A stretch of 10,638 nucleotides of DNA, from contig NQJI01000087.1 in NCBI GenBank assembly GCA_002256705.1, positions 1-10,638 on the forward strand, given 5' to 3'. Positions 6,739 through 10,638 of this stretch are shown piece by piece (positions within the stretch are counted from its first letter, which is position 1; each line of letters opens with the position of its first letter). Source of the DNA: Methylococcaceae bacterium NSM2-1. Lineage in GTDB: Bacteria > Pseudomonadota > Gammaproteobacteria > Methylococcales > Methylomonadaceae. Made by a program: the position numbers and the translations under genes. The notes under the pieces were generated by a model. The model was not told the DNA's origin. It saw only the letters and a list, made by a program, of their open reading frames with translations, and did no database searches.

Positions 6739-7803
6739 TTAAGGTGACCGGGTTTTTAAAGCGGCAAGTGTGCCGTCTTTTGCATAAATATAAACGGTAT
6801 TATCTACCACGATAGGTTTGGCATCGATTGCACTATCCGCAACTTTTATACGACCAAGTTGCCTCCCATCACTGGTAGACAACCAATGCACATAACCTTC
6901 AAAATCGCCTACCACGACATAGCTTTCATAGACAGCCGGAGCTGTTAATTTTCTTTGATGCAATTCCTTTTGTTTCCATAGTGACGCGCCACCGCGCTGT
7001 TCCAGCTGCCAAACATCATCGGTCGAATCTGATAAATACAGATACCGGAAATCATGACTCAAGCCGGTATAGGAAGAAATAGATTCATTACGCCACAACA
7101 CATCTCCATCCAATTCCGAAATGGCTGCGGCTCCGCCATTATAACTGGCAATATAAATCACGCCTCCCACTTCTATCGGATCAACATCAAGATCCACCAG
7201 CCTTTCAACCTCAGATCGTCCTTTGGGAATGGCGACACTGGTTTCCCAGACATATTTGCCATCGGTTAAACGCAATGCCATCAGCTTGCCATTATCGTAA
7301 CCAACGATCACATTATCCTCGACAATAATGGGGGCGCCGATTCCACGCACACTTAAAGCAGGTGCGTTATGTTCATAACTCCACAGTTTTCCGCCATTCT
7401 TTTCATTGAGGGCAATAATCGCACCATCCGTAGTGCGAACGACCACAATGCCATTGGCAATAACCGGCACAGAAAGCACCTCGCTGGATACCTCGGACTT
7501 CCAAAGCACCTCACCGTTTTCACTATTCAAGGCAACGACTTCTGCATCACTGGAACCCAAAATGACGGTTCCAACACCCAGACCAGGCCCGGCGGAAAAA
7601 TGCACGTCCGTCTCTGCTTCCCATACCAGGCGACCCGTGCTCAAATCTCTGACCTGAACCAATCCATCCCTATCTGCTGCCAGTATGTTGCCAGAGCCAA
7701 TTGCGGGATAATCGGAAATACCGGAAACAGACTCATTAAGGGTATCAAATGCAGCGCAACCTGCCAAAGCCAAACAAAACAATAAAAGCGTAATCAGGCG
7801 CAT
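6739..7803 (-). CDS. bamB: Outer membrane protein assembly factor BamB (lipoprotein)
   Basis: BamB is a lipoprotein of the BAM complex that inserts beta-barrel proteins into the outer membrane; it binds BamA on the periplasmic side. The 354-residue product has a signal peptide ending in the lipobox LAGC with the lipidated Cys at position 16. PQQ-like beta-propeller blades follow, visible as repeated 'G.v.AL...G...W' units: [51 protein letters not shown] and [14 protein letters not shown]. It is somewhat shorter than E. coli BamB (392). The ATG at 7801-7803 overlaps the yfgM stop by one base (TAATG) with no clear ribosome binding site, which suggests translational coupling. der begins four bases after its stop codon, the classical gammaproteobacterial order. 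Confidence 0.95.
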   Translation of the reverse strand: MRLITLLLFCLALAGCAAFDTLNESVSGISDYPAIGSGNILAADRDGLVQVRDLSTGRLVWEAETDVHFSAGPGLGVGTVILGSSDAEVVALNSENGEVLWKSEVSSEVLSVPVIANGIVVVRTTDGAIIALNEKNGGKLWSYEHNAPALSVRGIGAPIIVEDNVIVGYDNGKLMALRLTDGKYVWETSVAIPKGRSEVERLVDLDVDPIEVGGVIYIASYNGGAAAISELDGDVLWRNESISSYTGLSHDFRYLYLSDSTDDVWQLEQRGGASLWKQKELHQRKLTAPAVYESYVVVGDFEGYVHWLSTSDGRQLGRIKVADSAIDAKPIVVDNTVYIYAKDGTLAALKTRSP

Positions 7804-8450
7804 TATTTTTGAATTTCTATTTTTTCAGATGCGGTCAAATCATCAATTTTAAATTGCAATAACGGTGACTTGTGGCCATTTTCCAATGCTTTTTGATAAG
7901 AACTTCGCGCCTGATCCAAACGATCCAGGGCAACATACAAATCACCCACCAATTCATCATAGTTACCTGAAAAACTGGATGATGTTGCCGGATCGACATC
8001 GTTAATCAACTGCAATCCCTGTTCATATTCGCCGCTAGCCAGCATCAAACGAACCTGCCTGATCTTGGCAATGTTGCTCAACTCCTTATTCGACCCCGCG
8101 GCTATGCCCTTCAGAATTGCTTGTGCTTTAGCTGTATCACCTTGCTGAACTTTTAATTTTGCCAGCAACAGGCCGCTATAGGCTGCATATTGGGTCTTGG
8201 GGTATTGTTCCTGTATGCGCTCAGCCAGTTTCTCTGCGCTGTCTTTTTTGTCTGCCTCAATCGCCAGAATTAATTGACTATATAACGATGACGCCTGCTC
8301 CGCCTGAGCCTTCTTATGATCTTGCCAATAGTTCCAGCCCAGAATGACAGCAATACCAAGGACCAGACCTATAATCGTCGACTGTCCATTTTCTTTCCAC
8401 CATCTTTTTAATGCGTCAAGTTGTTCTTCTTCTGTTTCGTAAATTTCCAC
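7803..8450 (-). CDS. yfgM: YfgM family tetratricopeptide protein, inner-membrane periplasmic chaperone-like
   Basis: The 215-residue protein has a short cytoplasmic N-terminus (EIYETEEEQLDALKRWWKEN), one membrane segment at about 26-43 (GLVLGIAVILGWNYW), and a periplasmic helical TPR-like domain (TPR_21 type) to the end. E. coli YfgM (206 residues) has the same layout, associates with SecYEG and PpiD, and aids periplasmic protein folding. The start is GTG at 8448-8450; the frame and the EEEQLDALKRWWKENG motif fit the family start, and AAGAGA lies upstream. It lies between hisS and bamB, its usual place, with a 57-base gap after hisS and a one-base overlap with bamB. Confidence 0.92.
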   Translation of the reverse strand: MEIYETEEEQLDALKRWWKENGQSTIIGLVLGIAVILGWNYWQDHKKAQAEQASSLYSQLILAIEADKKDSAEKLAERIQEQYPKTQYAAYSGLLLAKLKVQQGDTAKAQAILKGIAAGSNKELSNIAKIRQVRLMLASGEYEQGLQLINDVDPATSSSFSGNYDELVGDLYVALDRLDQARSSYQKALENGHKSPLLQFKIDDLTASEKIEIQK

Positions 8451-8500
8451 TGGCTTTCTCTTGTTTGTATTTTTAAAAATAGCAGGTATTGCGCAGGCGG

Positions 8501-8518
8501 GGTTACGCTACGCTAACC
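8501..8518. repeat. Short palindromic element at the 3' end of hisS
   Basis: GGTTACGCTACGCTAACC has inverted arms GGTTA/TAACC around a tandem CGCTA core. From memory, very similar GGGTTACGCTACGCTAACCC units recur as dispersed repeats in several methanotroph and cyanobacterial genomes; this is recall, not a search. Read on the minus strand it supplies the last codons (Arg-Leu-Ala) and the TAG stop of hisS. Confidence 0.5.
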
Positions 8519-9788
8519 TACATAGCTCTTGCAAAAAGGCACACGTTTGTTCCCGGGATAGCGTTTGCTGTTCCTGCTCGCTACGTAACGATTTGACGCT
8601 GACCTCGCCTCGACTGACTTCATCGTCGCCCAAAATAATGGCATATTCAGCGCCTGATTTGTCAGCTTTTTTAAACTGACTTTTAAAACTGCCGCCGCCG
8701 CAATTCACTTGCAGCTTCAATCCTGGCACCTCATTTCTGATAATTTCAGCAAAACGCAAGCCTTCCCGTTCGGCAGTTTCACCGACACGAATCATGTACA
8801 CATCAACGGTTCTTGCAACCGGGACATTACCCAACGTTTCCATCAAAGCCAACAAGCGTTCAATGCCCATTGCAAAACCCACGGCATAATTGGGTTTGCC
8901 ACCCAACTGCTCTATCAGACCATCATAGCGTCCACCCGCACACACAGTGCCCTGTGAACCCAGTTCATCAGTCACCCATTCAAAAACAGTCTTGCTGTAA
9001 TAATCCAGTCCGCGCACCAATCTGGAATTAAGTTCGTAGCTGATCCCCAGATCGTTTAATGTTTCGGTTAATGCATTGAAATGTTTCAGGCTTTCATCGC
9101 CCAGATAAGCCATTAATTCGGGCGCATTGGCAACCAGGTTTTGCATGGCCGGGTTCTTGGTGTCCAGAATCCGCAAGGGATTGGTCTCCAACCGGCGTAA
9201 ACTGTCTTCATCCAGCTCATCCAGGTGCTCCTGGAAATAGCCGACCAATGTTTCCCGATAAGCCAGCCGTTCAGCAATAGTGCCCAGGGAATTCAGCTGC
9301 AAGCGCACTTTATCGCGGATACCCAGCTTTTTCCATAAGCGATCCATAATCAGAATCAATTCAGCATCGATATCAGGACCCGACATGCCATAAGTTTCAA
9401 CACCCAATTGAATAAACTGGCGATAACGTCCCTTTTGCGGGCGTTCATGGCGATACATGGGGCCGTAATACCATAACCTGTGCACCTGATTATGTAACAG
9501 CCCATGCTCCAGACAGGCTCTAAGACAGCCTGCCGTCCCTTCCGGGCGCAAGGTTAAGGAATCTCCGTTACGATCCTCAAAGGTGTACATTTCTTTTTCG
9601 ACTATATCGGTCACTTCACCAATAGAGCGCTTGAAAAGTTCTGTCTTTTCTACAATCGGCAGCCGGATTTCACTATAGCCATAGGCACCCAGCGCGTCTC
9701 TTATCATTTGTTCCGCGTACTGCCAGAGTGGTGTTTGCTCGGGAAGCACATCGTGCATCCCGCGAATTGCTTGTATATTATTAGCCAT
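8508..9788 (-). CDS. hisS: Histidine–tRNA ligase
   Basis: Histidyl-tRNA synthetase is a class II synthetase that charges tRNA-His in the cytoplasm as a homodimer. The 426-residue product (E. coli 424) shows RPEGT (81-85); motif 2 [14 protein letters not shown] with Arg113 and Glu115; the histidine-binding [12 protein letters not shown] (259-270); AGGRYDGL (284-291); and motif 3 GFAMGIER (304-311). A C-terminal anticodon-binding domain runs from about 330 to 426. All key motifs are intact. The ATG at 9786-9788 begins [16 protein letters not shown], the standard N-terminus, although the ribosome binding site is weak. It follows pilW after 18 bases. The last three residues and the stop codon are formed by a short palindromic repeat, so the C-terminus may have been altered by its insertion. 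Confidence 0.97.
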   Translation of the reverse strand: MANNIQAIRGMHDVLPEQTPLWQYAEQMIRDALGAYGYSEIRLPIVEKTELFKRSIGEVTDIVEKEMYTFEDRNGDSLTLRPEGTAGCLRACLEHGLLHNQVHRLWYYGPMYRHERPQKGRYRQFIQLGVETYGMSGPDIDAELILIMDRLWKKLGIRDKVRLQLNSLGTIAERLAYRETLVGYFQEHLDELDEDSLRRLETNPLRILDTKNPAMQNLVANAPELMAYLGDESLKHFNALTETLNDLGISYELNSRLVRGLDYYSKTVFEWVTDELGSQGTVCAGGRYDGLIEQLGGKPNYAVGFAMGIERLLALMETLGNVPVARTVDVYMIRVGETAEREGLRFAEIIRNEVPGLKLQVNCGGGSFKSQFKKADKSGAEYAIILGDDEVSRGEVSVKSLRSEQEQQTLSREQTCAFLQELCRLA

Positions 9789-9800
9789 ATTGGTCAGAAT

Positions 9801-9823
9801 GGCCTGTTATTGTAAAACAGGCT
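9801..9823 (-). other. Hairpin between pilW and hisS
   Basis: GCCTGTT (9802-9808) pairs perfectly with AACAGGC (9816-9822) around a 7-base loop, and the pilW stop codon lies in it. On the minus strand no T-tract follows, so it is more likely an mRNA-processing or stability element than a terminator. The T-rich flank is on the plus-strand side, where no gene is read. Confidence 0.45.
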
Positions 9824-10565
9824 TGATTTGTTTTGCTTCATCTGAAAGTGGAAATTTTTCCATTAACAAGTTTTGGTATTCTTTTGCCAGCGCAGCATTA
9901 CCTAATGCTCGTTCTGTTTGCATACCGAACCATAAAGTTCCTGACGTATGCGCTGCAACGCTCAGGTAGCGTTGTAGATAGCCTTTTGCCGCCCAATATT
10001 CGCCGTTTTGATAACTGATTTTTTGCATTTCCAGCAATGCAGGCGCGTAAGTGTTGTTAAGTATCAGCGCTTGCTTAAAGTAAGCCTTGGCACCCTGTTG
10101 TTGTTTCATTGCCAGTTGGCAACGTCCGGCATTTGTTAATGCCAGCCACTGCCTATCGTTTAATTGAGTCGAAATAGCCTGATTCAATAAAGCCATGCCT
10201 TGTTCATATTCGCCACGGTCGCAGAGGAAACGGCCAAAGTTGTTTTGTACGCTCCAATCATCCGGTGACACACCCAGCGCCATTTCATAATGTTCCTTGG
10301 CTTGGTCATAGTCATTCAATTTTTCATACAAAAAAGCAAATGCATTATGTACCTGAGCATTATCGGGATCTTTTTTTAATGCCAGCTGTAAGTTCTCTTT
10401 AGCTACTTCCAGCTTGTTCAGATCCATGTAGCGCACCCCCAGTTGCAAATAGATACTGGCAGAATCATCATTTTTGGTACCGGTCGATGAAGCGCAAGAA
10501 GTAAATACAAGTGTTAAAAACAGGCCAACAAGACAATTAATTATTTTTGATGTGTCAGGCAGCAC
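9807..10565 (-). CDS. pilW: Type IV pilus biogenesis/stability lipoprotein PilW (PilF), TPR
   Basis: This family is an outer-membrane lipoprotein of TPR units needed for assembly of the PilQ secretin and for pilus stability. The 252-residue product has a hydrophobic signal (residues 8-22) ending in the lipobox FTSC with Cys24. TPR units follow, with visible helices near 38-71 (YLQLGVRYMDLNKLEVAKENLQ...), 72-105 (AQVHNAFAFLYEKLNDYDQA...) and 106-140 (QNNFGRFLCDRGEYEQGMALL), and more to the end. The start is GTG at 10563-10565, overlapping the end of rlmN by 11 bases, which suggests translational coupling. Its position after rlmN and before hisS is the standard one, though the usual rodZ and ispG are missing downstream. 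No other pilus gene is in the window. Confidence 0.9.
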   Translation of the reverse strand: MLPDTSKIINCLVGLFLTLVFTSCASSTGTKNDDSASIYLQLGVRYMDLNKLEVAKENLQLALKKDPDNAQVHNAFAFLYEKLNDYDQAKEHYEMALGVSPDDWSVQNNFGRFLCDRGEYEQGMALLNQAISTQLNDRQWLALTNAGRCQLAMKQQQGAKAYFKQALILNNTYAPALLEMQKISYQNGEYWAAKGYLQRYLSVAAHTSGTLWFGMQTERALGNAALAKEYQNLLMEKFPLSDEAKQIKPVLQ

Positions 10566-10638
10566 GCTCTGAACCTGTTGCCTTTAGCTTAAGGTGTCTG
10601 CGACTTTTATCCTCAACTTGCCCGACCAGTTGACCACA
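10555..10638 (-). CDS. rlmN: 23S rRNA (adenine-C2)-methyltransferase RlmN, C-terminal end only
   Basis: An open frame enters from the right edge and ends at TGA (10555-10557), giving 27 residues. It begins CGQLVGQVEDKSRRHLKLKA. The CGQL...R(R/T)R pattern matches the C-terminus of RlmN (E. coli CGQLAGDVIDRTRR). The Cys at the start is the conserved catalytic cysteine of this radical-SAM enzyme, which methylates A2503 of 23S rRNA and A37 of some tRNAs. The rest of the gene, including the CxxxCxxC cluster, lies outside. It overlaps the pilW start by 11 bases, as expected for the head of this operon. Confidence 0.82.
   Translation of the reverse strand, partial: CGQLVGQVEDKSRRHLKLKATGSERAA

Noticed and set aside
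7369..7785. 138-residue plus-strand frame opposite bamB
   Set aside because: It lies wholly inside the well-supported bamB gene, with low-complexity composition typical of an antisense shadow.
8468..8481. 14-bp AT palindrome TATTTTTAAAAATA between hisS and yfgM
   Set aside because: A run of T followed by a run of A is palindromic by nature and is common in AT-rich spacers; there is no hairpin loop and no further support.

Overview
This is a gammaproteobacterial chromosome segment with mid-40s % GC by eye, and every supportable gene lies on the minus strand. The right half carries the conserved order rlmN–pilW–hisS–yfgM–bamB–der, which is diagnostic of Gammaproteobacteria. The mix of this operon with a Tpx, an oxaloacetate-decarboxylase-type sodium pump, a DUF29 protein and a glyoxalase II resembles methanotrophs of the Methylococcales. 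That lineage call is inference from recall, not from a search.

Layout, in the direction of transcription (right to left): the last 27 codons of rlmN (10638-10555) overlap pilW, a TPR lipoprotein. Then come hisS, yfgM, bamB and der, tightly packed. The usual rodZ and ispG are not present between pilW and hisS. The der reading frame is broken: the first GTPase domain runs correctly to residue 135, then the inter-domain segment is missing and the frame shifts. The second GTPase domain and KH domain continue intact in another frame. A strong hairpin terminator (5434-5478) closes this operon. Next is tpx (thiol peroxidase), which has an extra cysteine that makes a CxxC at the resolving site.

About 580 bases without a convincing gene (4336-4915) follow. 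They contain a GC-rich block with inverted repeats, an 18-bp near-palindrome and, at the left end, a plausible promoter for the next operon. That operon is oadG–oadA–oadB, the three subunits of a biotin-dependent, sodium-translocating decarboxylase in which the alpha subunit carries a complete biotin attachment domain.

The left end holds a small AT-rich pair: a 67-residue single-pass membrane protein and a DUF29 protein with a TTG start chosen by its ribosome binding site. An intrinsic terminator follows, and its T-tract overlaps the -35 box of a good promoter for the last gene. That gene is the start of a hydroxyacylglutathione hydrolase (glyoxalase II-like) running off the left edge.

Functionally the operon joins translation and ribosome maturation (RlmN, HisRS, Der) with envelope assembly (PilW, YfgM, BamB). 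I found no RNA genes, CRISPR arrays or intact insertion sequences. The strongest anomalies are the broken der gene and the unexplained block between tpx and oadG.
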